Assembly: GCA_902578815.1 (NCBI GenBank) | Contig: CACHEI010000008.1 | Coordinates: 1 to 64,000, forward strand | Length of the DNA stretch: 64,000 nt | Reading direction: 5' to 3' | Source of the DNA: an uncultured SAR116 cluster alpha proteobacterium | Lineage (GTDB): Bacteria > Pseudomonadota > Alphaproteobacteria > Puniceispirillales > Puniceispirillaceae | Shown: piece after piece, positions 36,236-47,195 of the stretch | Layout: the number at the start of each line of letters is the position of its first letter | Position numbering within the stretch: the first letter of the stretch is position 1 | Position numbers and translations under genes: made by a program | The notes under the pieces: model-generated | Databases searched by the model: none | The model's input: only the letters and a program-made list of their open reading frames with translations | What the model was told of the DNA's origin: nothing

Positions 36236-37897
36236 TCACCGTTGGCTGATTTTCCAATCTGGATGGGCGAATGGGACGTCATTGGCGCGCGCCAAAGGCT
36301 GGCGACCAAGGATGTGGTCAGCTGCCTTCTCTCCAGTCATAATCGACGGAGCATTTAAGTTGCCATTTGTAATCCGGGGAAAAATAGAGGAGTCGGCGAC
36401 GCGTAGCCCGTCCACACCAATAACACGGCATTCAGGATCAACTACCACTCCTGGATCATTCGCGGCACCCATTCGCACCGTCCCACAGGGATGATAGGCG
36501 CTCTCCGCATTTTCACGGATGAAGGCATCGACCTGCTCGTCTGATGTTTGGTCGTCACCTGGCTGAATTTCAGGTCCTCGGAAAGGATCCATAGGCGCCT
36601 GATGTAGAATATCTCTACTCAGCCTTATGCAACGACGAAATTCCTGCCAATCATCTTCATGACTCATATAATTAAATTTAATGGAAGGCGCACTCTCGGC
36701 CAAATCATCCCTTATACGTACATAGCCGCGCGACTTGGAGCGCATCGGCCCGACGTGCAACTGAAAACCATGCCCAGCAGCTGGTGCGGTGCCATCATAG
36801 CTGATCGCAACTGGCAAAAAATGATATTGAATGTCAGGATAGGTGATGCCGGCACGCGACCTTATGAAGCCTAAAGTTTCAAATTGATTCGAGGCTCCAA
36901 GGCCAGATTTAAAAAACAGCCATCGGGCGCCAATCAATGCCTTCGAGACCAGCCCAAGATGCTTGTAAAGCGTGATTGGCTGGAGACAGGCAACCTGAAA
37001 ATAGACCTCTAGATGATCCTGCAGGTTTTCACCAACAGCTCTGCGCTCAGAAATTAAGGGCACACCAGCCGCCTGCAAAACATCTCCTGGCCCTACACCT
37101 GAGCGTTGCAGAATCTGAGGAGAATTAATCGCTCCTGATGCAAGAATTACCTCAGCAGATGCGTTGGCTACACGTTGTCGGCCGTTGCTTAGATAGCTCA
37201 CACCAACGGCCCGCTTGCCCTGAAAAAGCACTTTGTCGACCAAGGCACCCTTTTGCAGCGCCACATTTCCCCTCTTAAGCGCCGGGCGCAGATAGGCATT
37301 CGCACTGGACCAACGACGCCCTTTCCATACGGTCATGTCGGCCGGGCCAAAACCTTCTTGGCGGTAGCCATTATAATCCGGGGTGTAGACATAACCTGCG
37401 GCCACAGCAGACTCAACAAATGCATCATGCAATGGATTGTCGCGGGGTCCGCGCGTCACATGTAGCGGTCCTTGGCTTCCACGCCAAGGCGCCTCTCCAC
37501 CGTGTGAATTTTCCATACGACGAAAATATGGCAACACGTCTGCATAGCTCCACCCGGTTGCACCCGCTTCTTCCCAATGTGCGTAATCACCTGCATTGCC
37601 ACGCACATAAATCATGCCATTTATTGAAGAGGATCCGCCAATGACCTTGCCTCGGGGGCAGACAAGCCGTCTGCCGCCAAGGCCCTCCTCAGGTTCAGTA
37701 ACATATCCCCAATCGTAGAGTGGCATATTCATCGGATAGGACAATGCTGCCGGCATCTGTACCAATGGACCAATGTCAGAGCCGCCAAATTCCAGAACCA
37801 AAATTCTGTGAGTTCCACCCTCACCAAGACGGTAGGCCATAGCACTGCCTGCTGATCCTGAACCAACGATAATATAATCGAAATCCTGCGTTTCCAT
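36236..37897 (-). CDS. GMC-family FAD oxidoreductase (choline/alcohol dehydrogenase-like), copy 1
   Basis: A 553-residue glucose-methanol-choline oxidoreductase. The N-terminal [18 protein letters not shown] binds [17 protein letters not shown] is the GMC signature; HPCGTVRMG near the C-terminus has the active-site His. These enzymes oxidise alcohols, including choline and aliphatic or polyethylene-glycol types, passing electrons to the respiratory chain. The ATG at 37897 fits the family's start; a TTG at 37927 lacks a ribosome-binding site. It is divergent from the amidase gene. The substrate is unknown. A second GMC gene lies at 44.0 kb. Confidence 0.88.
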   Translation of the reverse strand: METQDFDYIIVGSGSAGSAMAYRLGEGGTHRILVLEFGGSDIGPLVQMPAALSYPMNMPLYDWGYVTEPEEGLGGRRLVCPRGKVIGGSSSINGMIYVRGNAGDYAHWEEAGATGWSYADVLPYFRRMENSHGGEAPWRGSQGPLHVTRGPRDNPLHDAFVESAVAAGYVYTPDYNGYRQEGFGPADMTVWKGRRWSSANAYLRPALKRGNVALQKGALVDKVLFQGKRAVGVSYLSNGRQRVANASAEVILASGAINSPQILQRSGVGPGDVLQAAGVPLISERRAVGENLQDHLEVYFQVACLQPITLYKHLGLVSKALIGARWLFFKSGLGASNQFETLGFIRSRAGITYPDIQYHFLPVAISYDGTAPAAGHGFQLHVGPMRSKSRGYVRIRDDLAESAPSIKFNYMSHEDDWQEFRRCIRLSRDILHQAPMDPFRGPEIQPGDDQTSDEQVDAFIRENAESAYHPCGTVRMGAANDPGVVVDPECRVIGVDGLRVADSSIFPRITNGNLNAPSIMTGEKAADHILGRQPLARANDVPFAHPDWKISQR

Positions 37898-37993
37898 GGC
37901 ATGACTATCTGCAGTCACGCCAGCCAAGTCAAGCTGCCTGCAAGGTGGTAAAAACGGGATGATTTTTCCCTAATGTAAGGCCATAGTGATAGC

Positions 37994-39340
37994 ATGACGT
38001 TTTATCTCAGTAAATTATCCAAAGCGCTGGCCGTAGGTGATCTTACCGCGCGTGCGCTGACCGAAACCTGCCTCGAGGCAATTACCAGCGAAGATGGCGA
38101 GCGCGCCTTTATCGAGGTCTATACGGATCGTGTGCGCGTTGAGGCCGATCAGATTGACCAAGTGCGACAGGAAGGTCGCGCGCTGCCTCCGTTCGCCGGC
38201 ATCCCACTTTCAGTAAAGGATTTGTTCGATGTAAGGGGTGAAGTGACTCGTGCTGGCTCAATTATTCTCGCAGACCATACCGCGGCCACTTCAGACGCCG
38301 TTGTTGTCAGTCGATTGAAAGCTGCCGGCTTCATTCTCATTGGACGGACCAACATGACAGAGTTTGCTTTTTCGGGCCTTGGAATGAATCCACATTACGG
38401 CGACCCCAGAAGCCCTTTTGAGCGTGATAAGGATGGCGGCCGGGTGGCAGGTGGTTCATCATCTGGCAGCGCCGTCTCAATTAGTGACGGCATGGCACCG
38501 GCAACTATTGGTTCAGACACAGGTGGCTCAACCCGAACCCCGGCAGCATTTTGTGGCATCGTCGGCCTCAAACCGAGCTCGACCCGAATGCCGGGCGACG
38601 GGGTCTATCCTCTATCAACCTCTTTTGATGCAGCAGGGCCAATGAGCAACAGCGTTGATTGCGCCGCCATCATGGACAGCATCATGACCGGTGGTGTCGG
38701 CGCGGCGGAAACATCCTTTCCCCTTGCCGGTCTGCGCCTTGGGATGCCAGTTGGCTATCTATTTGACGGGCTGGATGATGCGGTTGCTACCAGCTTTGAC
38801 GAAGCTGTCCAGAGGCTCAGTGCGGCTGGTGCAACAATTAGCGAGATCCGTCTTGACGTAATCGAGGAATTACGCCCTGCAAACAATCCCAAAAGCATTG
38901 TTGCTGCTGAGGCCTTTGCCCTACACCGAGAACGGCTACTAAGTGACGCGCAGGGAAAGTATGATCCTTTTGTGGCATCTCGCATCAAAAGTGGTGGCGA
39001 TATTCTTGCGGCAGATTATATCAATCAATTTGCGATACGTCGGCAGACAATGAGGCTGGTGCAGCAGCAGACACGTTTCTTTGACGTGTTATTGATGCCA
39101 ACATCCCCAATCATTCCCCCAAAGATTAAAGCGCTTTCCACAATTGACGCTAAACTGAAAATGAGCGGCATGGCTTTGCGCAATACTGCGTTAGCGAATT
39201 TTCTCGATAATCCAACAATTACAATTCCATGCCACAAACCCGGCACCGCACCGGTGGGATTGTCTCTTATGGGTTTACATAAACATGATAGGCGTCTGCT
39301 GGCCATCGCAGCCGGTGCTGAGGCTACAATTCGCGGCTAG
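37994..39340 (+). CDS. Amidase-signature family hydrolase
   Basis: A 448-residue amidase-signature protein with the Ser-cisSer-Lys triad: Lys in LSVKDLFDV, cis-Ser and Ser in GGSSSGSAVSISDG and SDTGGSTRTPAAFCGIVG. It hydrolyses an amide bond; GatA, indoleacetamide or biuret-type hydrolases are relatives, but a lone gene without GatB is unlikely to be GatA. Its stop codon overlaps that of the convergent RND gene in the sequence CTAG (39337-39340). Substrate unknown. Confidence 0.85.
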   Translation: MTFYLSKLSKALAVGDLTARALTETCLEAITSEDGERAFIEVYTDRVRVEADQIDQVRQEGRALPPFAGIPLSVKDLFDVRGEVTRAGSIILADHTAATSDAVVVSRLKAAGFILIGRTNMTEFAFSGLGMNPHYGDPRSPFERDKDGGRVAGGSSSGSAVSISDGMAPATIGSDTGGSTRTPAAFCGIVGLKPSSTRMPGDGVYPLSTSFDAAGPMSNSVDCAAIMDSIMTGGVGAAETSFPLAGLRLGMPVGYLFDGLDDAVATSFDEAVQRLSAAGATISEIRLDVIEELRPANNPKSIVAAEAFALHRERLLSDAQGKYDPFVASRIKSGGDILAADYINQFAIRRQTMRLVQQQTRFFDVLLMPTSPIIPPKIKALSTIDAKLKMSGMALRNTALANFLDNPTITIPCHKPGTAPVGLSLMGLHKHDRRLLAIAAGAEATIRG

Positions 39341-42300
39341 CCAGGAGATGGCGCCAGCCTTTTTGACCGCAATGACAGGACCCGTTTGATCAGACCAGAA
39401 GACGCAGGTTTTTCTCCACGTGTTAAAGCGCCGCCAATAACCAGCATAGCCGGCGTTGCAACCAAAGTCAGGATGGTCGCAAATGTAAGGCCGCCAGCAA
39501 TGGTGCTTGATAGCTGTGTCCACCATTGCGATGAAGGTGCACCAACAAGTATCTCCCGATCAAGAATCTTGATTGTCAATTGAAAAACCATCGGCATCAG
39601 ACCAAGGATGGTAGTTACAGCGGTCAAAAACACCGGCCGAAATCTTACAAGGCCAGCCCGAAATGCAGCATGTCTGGCACTGTAGCCACGGCCACGGTAT
39701 TCGTTAAACGTGTCGATCAGAACGATATTGTTGTTCACGACAATGCCGGCAAGCGCAATAACACCAAGGCCACACATCACGATACCAAAAGGCTGACCTG
39801 CAGCCCACAGACCCAGAACAACACCACCCGTAGACAGCACAATCGCCGACATCGTGACAAAAGCCTGCCAACCAGAATTGAACTGTATCATCAGGATAAT
39901 GACCATGAGAACCAGAGAGATCATGAATGACTGTCCTAAAAATGCCTGTGTTTCGGCAATGTCCTCGTCTTCACCACCAAATTTCACCTGTACGTTCTGC
40001 GCAAGTGGGCGTTCACTGAGTGAGGTCTTTATGGCTTCAAGCCGCTCACCAGCCAGCGTACCTGTCGTTACATCCGACTTGATGTACATGTACCTTTGGC
40101 CATCCTGACGCTCAATGTCACCGCGTTTGGGTTGTGGCCGCAATGTCGCAAAAACCGATAATGGCACATATTCGCCTGCGGCCGTTGGCACACGTAGCTC
40201 TTTTAGCCTGTCAAGGTTACGCTGATCGCCAAGAAACCGCATGACAACATCCAGTTCATCTTCCGAATCATCAGGGCGATAGTCTGATATGCGGACACCG
40301 CGCGTCAGCATTTTTATCATCGCACCAAGGCCAGCGATCGACACACCATGCCGACTTGCGGCGTCCCGATCAGTTACAAGCGTCCATTCCATGCCCGGCA
40401 GTGGGCGACTATCAGTGATATCAACAAACCCTCCAAGTTCCTCCATGCGAGCAACCAGGTCGTCTGTGGCGGCGGCGATGTCATCAAGATCGTCACCAAG
40501 AATATCAATGGCGATTGGTAACGCGCCACCCGGACCTTCCTGCTCCTTTGTGATGCTGATATCGGCACCAGCAAGGTCCACCAACAAGGCTCGCATCTGG
40601 TCCATCAAACTGGATGCCTTTTCCCGCTCATGCCATTCAGAAAATACTGTACGTATTGTGCCAACAGAATCTCTTGGTGCCTGATTGCCATCCCCACCCG
40701 AACGAAAGGAACGCGCATAGAAATCCTGCACTCCTTGGACGGTGCTGATATTCTGCTCTGTCTGGTGCACTAGGAGATCGCGCTCACGCGCTGAAAGATC
40801 ACCCCTTGCAAGTACCTGAACCTGTGCCTGATCAGGCTCAATATCAGGAAAAAAGGAAACGCCATGACCAGCACGACCATAACCCATAAACGCGGATAAA
40901 ATTACTGTGATTACGAGCAGCATAGTGATGGCGGGTCGCCGGACGGCAAACTTCAACAGACGCCGGTAAGATCGTGGGGCTGTAGCGGACACTGCACCCT
41001 TTGCCACGGTTTTCTTACCGATCATTCCACCTAGGACCGGAATAAAAATCAAGGCCATGAATAGTGATGACAACAATACTGCAATTACTGTCATCGGCAG
41101 GTATTTCATGAACTGGCCAACAATTCCGGGCCAAAACAGCAGGGGCATGAATACCATCAATGTTGTCACAGTCGAAGAAATAATCGGCCAGGCCATTCGC
41201 TGCGCACCCATACGAAAAGCGTTGCGGCGGCTATCACCCATGGCAATTCGGCGATCAGCGTATTCCGTTGTGACAATCACACCATCAACCAGCATACCGG
41301 CGACCAGAATAAGCGAGAAAAGAACGATAATGTTCATTGTAACGCCAATCGAATTCAACACAGTTATGCCCATGAAAAAAGAGCCGGGAATTGCCAACCC
41401 CACAAGTGACGCATTGCGAATTCCCAGTACGGCAAGAACAACCACCATCACGATGATCACCGCCGCTCCGACATTGTTGCCAAGATCGCTGAGCAGATTG
41501 CGAACATCCTTGGAGTCATCAAATAGATAGCTAACCTTGACATCATCACCAATCTTCGATGCTTCCTCATCAATAACCCCACGGGCGGCCTCAATAACAC
41601 TGATGATGTTGGAGCCAACGCGTTTGCGCACATCGAGAACGATGGCGGCCTCACCATTGACCCGGGACCAACCCTCAGCCTGGCGGAAAGCCCGGCGCAC
41701 AATGGCAACGTCGCCAAACTTGATACTTGTGCCTCCACTCGCCTTGATGGGCATATTGATAAGGTCATCTATGTTTTCGATGACACCGGGGACTTTAACT
41801 AGAAGGCGCCCACCACCATCATCGATAGCACCGGCGGTTACTAGCTGATTATTGCCGCTAACCAGCCCAGTGACCATGTTTGGATCGAGACCATAGGCTT
41901 CCATCGCCGCTGCATCGACCAGTATTTCCAGTACTTCTTCTCGGTCACCACCGATTTCAACCTCGAGTACACCTGGCAATGCCTCGAGCTTGTCTTTTAT
42001 ATCACGGGCAGCCTGCACCATGTCACGCTCAGATACGGTTCCGTACAAGGCTGCAGTCAGCACAGGAAAAAGTGAGAGGCTTACCTCAATCACCTTTGGC
42101 TCATCCGCATCTGCAGGCAAATCAGGCTTGGCGTCATCGACAGCCTTGCGGACATCTGCCAACGCCAGATCAATATCCTCACCAGCGGCAAATTCCAGCG
42201 CAACGGAACCATACCCCTCAGACGCTACAGATTTCATCACATCGAGGCCTTCAACCGTGCGGAGGTGCTTCTCCAGTGGCTTAATTAGCAATCTTTCTGC

Positions 42301-42477
42301 GTCATCTGGCGAAATGCCCTCATAGCTGATAGACACATAGGCTACCGGTATGTCGACATCCGGTCGTGCTTCTTTAGGGATCTGTATGTAAGAGATGATG
42401 CCAATGGCACACATAAGCACCAACGTCAGCAAAACTGCACTGTTCCGGGCGAATGCTGCCGCAATCAACGAATTCAT
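39337..42477 (-). CDS. RND-family efflux permease (HAE-1 like)
   Basis: A 1046-residue inner-membrane pump with 12 helices and two large periplasmic loops, starting FARNSAVLLTLVLMCAIGII and with IPKEARPDVDIP typical of RND porters. Helix 4 has GMLVDGVIVTTE, where AcrB has two Asp; here the second is Gly. It would use proton motive force to export drugs or other amphiphiles with the membrane fusion protein encoded directly upstream, whose stop overlaps this start (ATGA, 42474-42477). No outer membrane TolC gene is in the window. Confidence 0.92.
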   Translation of the reverse strand: MNSLIAAAFARNSAVLLTLVLMCAIGIISYIQIPKEARPDVDIPVAYVSISYEGISPDDAERLLIKPLEKHLRTVEGLDVMKSVASEGYGSVALEFAAGEDIDLALADVRKAVDDAKPDLPADADEPKVIEVSLSLFPVLTAALYGTVSERDMVQAARDIKDKLEALPGVLEVEIGGDREEVLEILVDAAAMEAYGLDPNMVTGLVSGNNQLVTAGAIDDGGGRLLVKVPGVIENIDDLINMPIKASGGTSIKFGDVAIVRRAFRQAEGWSRVNGEAAIVLDVRKRVGSNIISVIEAARGVIDEEASKIGDDVKVSYLFDDSKDVRNLLSDLGNNVGAAVIIVMVVVLAVLGIRNASLVGLAIPGSFFMGITVLNSIGVTMNIIVLFSLILVAGMLVDGVIVTTEYADRRIAMGDSRRNAFRMGAQRMAWPIISSTVTTLMVFMPLLFWPGIVGQFMKYLPMTVIAVLLSSLFMALIFIPVLGGMIGKKTVAKGAVSATAPRSYRRLLKFAVRRPAITMLLVITVILSAFMGYGRAGHGVSFFPDIEPDQAQVQVLARGDLSARERDLLVHQTEQNISTVQGVQDFYARSFRSGGDGNQAPRDSVGTIRTVFSEWHEREKASSLMDQMRALLVDLAGADISITKEQEGPGGALPIAIDILGDDLDDIAAATDDLVARMEELGGFVDITDSRPLPGMEWTLVTDRDAASRHGVSIAGLGAMIKMLTRGVRISDYRPDDSEDELDVVMRFLGDQRNLDRLKELRVPTAAGEYVPLSVFATLRPQPKRGDIERQDGQRYMYIKSDVTTGTLAGERLEAIKTSLSERPLAQNVQVKFGGEDEDIAETQAFLGQSFMISLVLMVIILMIQFNSGWQAFVTMSAIVLSTGGVVLGLWAAGQPFGIVMCGLGVIALAGIVVNNNIVLIDTFNEYRGRGYSARHAAFRAGLVRFRPVFLTAVTTILGLMPMVFQLTIKILDREILVGAPSSQWWTQLSSTIAGGLTFATILTLVATPAMLVIGGALTRGEKPASSGLIKRVLSLRSKRLAPSPG

Positions 42478-43940
42478 AAACCATCACCCAATGCGTAGTG
42501 TACGGCGTCACCTTCGTCTAAAAATGCCTGGCCTACGGTGAGGAGGATCATACCATTCTTCAAGCCAGACACGTAAACACGCTCAGCACCTGAACGCACC
42601 AATTCAACCGGGACCAACCGGACAGTATTTTTATGACTGATTTTCGCCATGAGCGATCCATCTCCAGCGACCGAGAGATGTGCCGGAGACATTGCAAACG
42701 CGCTCACAGACCCAATGTCAATCGCAGCTTCAACAGTTGCCCCTGCTCGCAATTTACCTTCGTCATTGGGAACAACGATCTCAACATCAAACGTCCGAGT
42801 GGCAGCACTTGTCTTAGATGCAATTTTTGCAACCTCTCCTTGATGCCTGCCAGCACCCGCAATATCAACGTCAACCATATCACCAATCGAAATCTGTGAA
42901 ACACTGGTCTGCGGCACCGCAACAACGACTGAAAGCCGGTTCATACCAAGAATAGTTGCCGCTTCCTGATCTCGCCGTAGCCGCTCACCGATATCGACAT
43001 GTATCATCTCGAGCCTGCCATCTGTTGGCGCAACAATGGTCGAGTCGTCGAGCTGGGACCGCAAAATCGACAAATTTGACCGCGCAGCTTCCAGGCGAGC
43101 AGTGTTCTGCGACACCTCAATATCCGCACGGAAATTTTGGGCCATCTGGATTTTCGCAAGCGCCATACGGCGATTTTCGTAATTTGCCTTTAGCTGCGCT
43201 TGATCAACATCAAGTTGATAATCTTTCTGCAACCTGATCTTTGCGAGTGTAGCTCGGGCGTTCTCATAATCTGCTTTTAACTGTACCTGCTCAAGGGGCG
43301 CACTGAAATTCTGTTGTGCTAGCTTTTCTGAAATTTCCATGCGCTTTTTAGCAACCATAAGATTTGCCTCGGCTGCCGCTAGCTCTTCTTCAATTGTGCT
43401 TCGAGATCGTTGCAGCGAAGCCCGGTAAGCGGTTTTCGCCGCAACAACCTCCGCTTGAGCGGCTGCCAACTCTTCCTCCAAGGTGCCGCGTGACTGTTCT
43501 CTGGCAGCGTTCAGAGCTGTTTCAGCTGCCTTGATTTCAGCGTGAGCCGCATCAATCTGAGAAGGCAACGTGTCTTTGTCCAAAACAACTAAGACATCGC
43601 CCGCCATTACATTGGCGCCTTCAATTGCTGGAACCTTAACAATGGTGCCATCAATTTTTGAGGATACAGTCACTTCAAATTCGGGCTCAATTATGCCATT
43701 TGCCCGTATCAACCTCGGGATAGGTTCATTTTTGACCTGACGAGCAGAGACGATGAAGCTGCGCTCTACTATTTCTCGCGGCACCATGCCCTTGGCATTT
43801 TCTTCACCTAAGACAATCGCTGATTGTGGCATTTCCTTATCGGCTTCAGCATCTTGGTAAAATAGATCATCTGAAACCATCCATCCGACAACGGCAAGCG
43901 CGACAAATCCAGCCCATAAGTACGAAGATCTGATTTTCAT
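42474..43940 (-). CDS. RND membrane fusion protein (periplasmic adaptor) with long coiled coil
   Basis: A 488-residue adaptor: an N-terminal membrane segment (SYLWAGFVALAVVGWMV), a lipoyl half-motif (IPRLIRANGIIEPEFEVTVSSKIDGTI), a long helical hairpin at about residues 130-310, and the second lipoyl half with TIVAPTDGRLEMIHVDIGE. The hairpin has repeats such as SRGTLEEELAAAQAEVVAAK and SRSTIEEELAAAEANLMVAK, and QLKADYENARATLAKIRLQ with QLKANYENRRMALAKIQMA. The start is uncertain: ATG at 43940, or GTG at 43985 which gives 16 more residues. It is co-transcribed with the permease. Confidence 0.85.
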   Translation of the reverse strand: MKIRSSYLWAGFVALAVVGWMVSDDLFYQDAEADKEMPQSAIVLGEENAKGMVPREIVERSFIVSARQVKNEPIPRLIRANGIIEPEFEVTVSSKIDGTIVKVPAIEGANVMAGDVLVVLDKDTLPSQIDAAHAEIKAAETALNAAREQSRGTLEEELAAAQAEVVAAKTAYRASLQRSRSTIEEELAAAEANLMVAKKRMEISEKLAQQNFSAPLEQVQLKADYENARATLAKIRLQKDYQLDVDQAQLKANYENRRMALAKIQMAQNFRADIEVSQNTARLEAARSNLSILRSQLDDSTIVAPTDGRLEMIHVDIGERLRRDQEAATILGMNRLSVVVAVPQTSVSQISIGDMVDVDIAGAGRHQGEVAKIASKTSAATRTFDVEIVVPNDEGKLRAGATVEAAIDIGSVSAFAMSPAHLSVAGDGSLMAKISHKNTVRLVPVELVRSGAERVYVSGLKNGMILLTVGQAFLDEGDAVHYALGDGL

Positions 43941-44046
43941 AGGAATTTTCAACGAGCTCCTGATGATTTTCCCTGCTCGATCCACAAAATCATATAGGCC
44001 TCAAAACCAAATTAAACAAGGACAACTGGCCAAATCTCACCGAGGG

Positions 44047-45663
44047 TCAGGCATCCGCCAAAATCATTTCAGCAGCGCGATGGGCAACCACAAGCGTTGG
44101 CGCATTCGTGTTTGCCGAGGTAATGTTTGGGAACACCGACGCATCGCAGACCCGCAAACCTTCGATGCCATGCACTTTCAATTGGCTGTTGACGGCGGAA
44201 GTCCTCGGATCTGGGCCCATTCTGGCAGTGCAACAAGGATGAAACACCGTACTACATCGTTGGCGGAAATCGTCCACAATCTCCTCATCAGTCATGGTGT
44301 CCAGCGGCGTTATTGGCGGCGCGCAAAGCGTTTCACGGATTGCGGGCGTCTGCTGCATCCGCAAGATCAAGCGAGACATGCGGATAACATCGTCAACATC
44401 CTCTTGTGCCGACAAATAATTCGGCGTGATTGCCGGTGCCATCGTCGGATCAGACGAGCGTATTCGCACATGTCCTTCACTAACCGGGCGACAACTGTTG
44501 AAGCTCATAATGAAGCCAGAGAATTTGTCGGGTTTGGTCAGTGCCCGCCGACCTTTGTAAAAGGATTGGTAGCTGAGCGGGTTCAGATAAAGCTGAGTAT
44601 CAGGGAAGGGCCGATCGGGTGACGATTTAACTAGCCCACCAAACTGATTAACGCTGAGAGAAAGTGGTCCTGTTCTACGCATAAGATATTCAATTCCAGC
44701 AAAAATGCGGCCTGACCATTGCCCAAGGATATCGTTTAGCGTCGGTCTGTTGGCTTTATAAATATAGTTAACTCCTAAATGATCCTGCATGTGGCTGCCA
44801 ACGTTTGGCTGATCTAAAACAACCTCAAGCCCTGCGTCGCGAATGACATCCTGTGGACCAACCCCTGACAATTGTAACAACTGTGGCGAATTGATCGCCC
44901 CTGCCGCCAACAATACTTCACGGCCTGCGTTAAAGGTGGTCTCACGACCGTGATAAAGGCAAACCACATTGGTTGCACGTCGGCCTTTGAAACCTATGCG
45001 ATGTGCGGTGATATTGGTCAAAACGGTAAGGTTCGGACGGTTTGTTGCGGGATGTAGAAACGCCACTGCGCTTGAGCAGCGTGTACCATGACGCGTATTG
45101 ATAAAGTAGGGTCCTGCACTGTGCCCCTCCATAACTGGACTGCGCGAGACCGGCACCTGAATCTGCTCACACATATCGGCGAATTTATCTGTCAGGGGAT
45201 GGTAGCTGGCAGTCGCATCTGTAACCGATAAATACGAGCAAGTTGGCAGAACTCTGTCTTTGGCACCGACCTTGCTCACCTTTTCAAAGCTGTCATAGAT
45301 TTTTGCAACAGACTTATAATCCCACCCCGGATTACCAGCGGTTGCCCAGTCATCATAATCATTGGCCTGGCCACGGTGGTAAATGAGCGCATTAATGGAA
45401 CTTGAGCCACCAACGACCTTGCCCCTTGGAAAATACATTTTGCGCCCGTTGATGCCGGGATCAGGTTCACTTTGATATTTCCAGTTCACTTGTGCGTCAT
45501 GGTAGGAAATGCCGTAGCCGATAGGGACTCTCACCCAGAATCGCCTGTCAGAGGGCCCTGCCTCTAACAACAGAACTTGATGTTGCCCAGATGCGCTAAG
45601 TTTATCTGCGAGAACGCAGCCAGCCGACCCAGCACCAACGATAATGTAGTCAAAATCCTGCAT
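44047..45663 (-). CDS. GMC-family FAD oxidoreductase, copy 2
   Basis: A 538-residue GMC flavoprotein: DYIIVGAGSAGCVLADKLS, GGSSSINALIYHRG, GAINSPQLLQLSGVGP as the second GMC signature, and FHPCCTARMGPD at the active-site His region (Cys replaces the usual Gly after Pro-Cys). It is related to copy 1 but clearly diverged. Alcohol or choline-like substrates are expected. The ATG at 45663 fits the FAD motif. It lies between the efflux pair and the sat operon; no partner is obvious. Confidence 0.88.
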   Translation of the reverse strand: MQDFDYIIVGAGSAGCVLADKLSASGQHQVLLLEAGPSDRRFWVRVPIGYGISYHDAQVNWKYQSEPDPGINGRKMYFPRGKVVGGSSSINALIYHRGQANDYDDWATAGNPGWDYKSVAKIYDSFEKVSKVGAKDRVLPTCSYLSVTDATASYHPLTDKFADMCEQIQVPVSRSPVMEGHSAGPYFINTRHGTRCSSAVAFLHPATNRPNLTVLTNITAHRIGFKGRRATNVVCLYHGRETTFNAGREVLLAAGAINSPQLLQLSGVGPQDVIRDAGLEVVLDQPNVGSHMQDHLGVNYIYKANRPTLNDILGQWSGRIFAGIEYLMRRTGPLSLSVNQFGGLVKSSPDRPFPDTQLYLNPLSYQSFYKGRRALTKPDKFSGFIMSFNSCRPVSEGHVRIRSSDPTMAPAITPNYLSAQEDVDDVIRMSRLILRMQQTPAIRETLCAPPITPLDTMTDEEIVDDFRQRCSTVFHPCCTARMGPDPRTSAVNSQLKVHGIEGLRVCDASVFPNITSANTNAPTLVVAHRAAEMILADA

Positions 45664-46049
45664 CTGACACGTCCACATACTGCAGCAGAGATGGGGGCCA
45701 ACAGTGTAGGCGAAAAATTTGTCAGCTGGAACAGTATTCCATTCATTCAGTTACAGAGTCGTCAGACTACAAGCTTGACGCAAAAGTTTCTTATCCTTGG
45801 CACGCAAGCCATCTTTTGTGGGAAAAAAATCTTGCTAAGGTCTACTAAATAACACAAAAAATCGATCGATATAATTTAGAAAATTTATATTTTTATCAGT
45901 TGATAGGATTAGCCTATTTTATTTTATTGCAGTTGCTATTCAAGGTTTTTATTAGTTTTGACTTGATAGCTGACAATCGAACACAGCACCAATTTGGTAC
46001 TGTTCAGAGACCACCGTGTCCGTGTGTAAAACGTGAGAGAAGATTTGGA
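45664..46049. other. Non-coding gap upstream of sat
   Basis: This 386-bp AT-rich stretch separates the divergent GMC and sat genes and should hold the promoters of both. The sat reading frame stays open upstream to 45900, but that extension reads as hydrophobic low-quality sequence without family match, so it is not coding. No clear operator or riboswitch was found. Confidence 0.5.
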
Positions 46050-47195
46050 ATGTTAGTACGACCCCACGGTTCAGATAAATTGAAGCCGTTATTGGCTTCT
46101 CCAACCCAGACGAGTTTTACTAAACAAATTCCGATGGCGAGTCGCGAACTTTCCGATCTACTAATGCTTGGGATGGGCGCTTACACTCCACTGGATGGAT
46201 TTATGGGCAAAGCAGACTGGAGTAGAGTTTGCAAGGATATGCGGTTGGCTGACGGCCTGTTTTGGCCTATCCCAATCACGTTGTCGGCCACCAAAGAGAA
46301 GGCTGAAACATTAATAATAGGAGAAGAAGTCGCCCTGGTGGACGAGAAGGGCCGTATTTACGGCAGCATTACAGTCGATGATATCTATGAAATAAATAAA
46401 GATGTTGAGTGCATGGCGGTGTTTGGAACGGAAGACCCAGATCACCCCGGTGTTGCAAAGGTAATTGACCAGGGGCCTGTGAACATAGCCGGGCCAGTTA
46501 AGGTCTTCGACGAGGGTGATTATCCACAAAAATACGCTGGCCTCTACATGCGACCTGCGGAAACACGTTCTCTATTTGAACAAAAAGGCTGGTCTTCCGT
46601 CGCCGCTTTCCAAACGCGTAATCCAATGCATCGCAGTCATGAACATTTGGCCAAAATTGCTATTGAGATATGTGATGGGTTGCTGATCCACCAAGTGCTT
46701 GGTGCGCTTAAACCTGGAGATATTCCAGCGAATGTTAGGGTTGATGCTATCGATGCTTTGGTAAAAAATTACTTTGTGCCAGGTACGGCAATACAGGCTG
46801 GATATCCAATTGAGATGCGATATGCTGGACCTAGGGAAGCTTTACTACATGCTTTGTTCAGGCAGAATTTTGGTTGCTCGCACCTAGTTGTTGGGCGTGA
46901 TCACGCGGGTGTAGGAAATTATTATGGGCCATTTGATGCTCACAAAATTTTTGATGAGATACCCAAGGACAGCTTAGAGACCCAGCCATTGAAAATAGAT
47001 ATAGCGTTTTACAGCTACAAGTGTGGCGGAATGGCAACAGGCAGGACATGTCCTTCTGATGATAGTGAGAGGCTAAATATATCCGGCACGAGGCTCCGAG
47101 AGATGTTCTCGAATCGAGAAGAAGTACCCGCTGAGTTTAGCCGACCTGAGGTCGTTGCCGTACTTCAAAAATACTACGACAGTTTGTCTCATTGA
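46050..47195 (+). CDS. sat: Sulfate adenylyltransferase (dissimilatory type)
   Basis: A 381-residue ATP sulfurylase with [12 protein letters not shown] and [16 protein letters not shown] (HxxH-like and GRD motifs), and a Cys-rich turn [14 protein letters not shown]. In the oxidising direction it turns APS and pyrophosphate into sulfate and ATP. It lies 89 bases before aprM and uses the same strand, so it belongs with aprMBA. The ATG at 46050 is supported by GAGAAG upstream; an upstream in-frame extension is not protein-like. A kinase domain is absent, which fits energy metabolism rather than PAPS synthesis. Confidence 0.93.
   Translation: MLVRPHGSDKLKPLLASPTQTSFTKQIPMASRELSDLLMLGMGAYTPLDGFMGKADWSRVCKDMRLADGLFWPIPITLSATKEKAETLIIGEEVALVDEKGRIYGSITVDDIYEINKDVECMAVFGTEDPDHPGVAKVIDQGPVNIAGPVKVFDEGDYPQKYAGLYMRPAETRSLFEQKGWSSVAAFQTRNPMHRSHEHLAKIAIEICDGLLIHQVLGALKPGDIPANVRVDAIDALVKNYFVPGTAIQAGYPIEMRYAGPREALLHALFRQNFGCSHLVVGRDHAGVGNYYGPFDAHKIFDEIPKDSLETQPLKIDIAFYSYKCGGMATGRTCPSDDSERLNISGTRLREMFSNREEVPAEFSRPEVVAVLQKYYDSLSH

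Noticed and set aside
38577-38700. Naming the amidase GatA
   Set aside because: The signature fits many amidases and no gatB or gatC is adjacent.
39337-39340. CTAG shared by two convergent stop codons as a regulatory site
   Set aside because: It is just the overlap of the amidase and RND stops.
41880-42284. Plus-strand frame opposite the RND permease
   Set aside because: His/Pro/Gln-rich translation typical of an antisense shadow of a real gene.
45900-46049. 50-residue N-terminal extension of Sat in the same open frame
   Set aside because: It is hydrophobic, unlike any Sat N-terminus, and the ATG at 46050 has a ribosome-binding site and the family's first residues.
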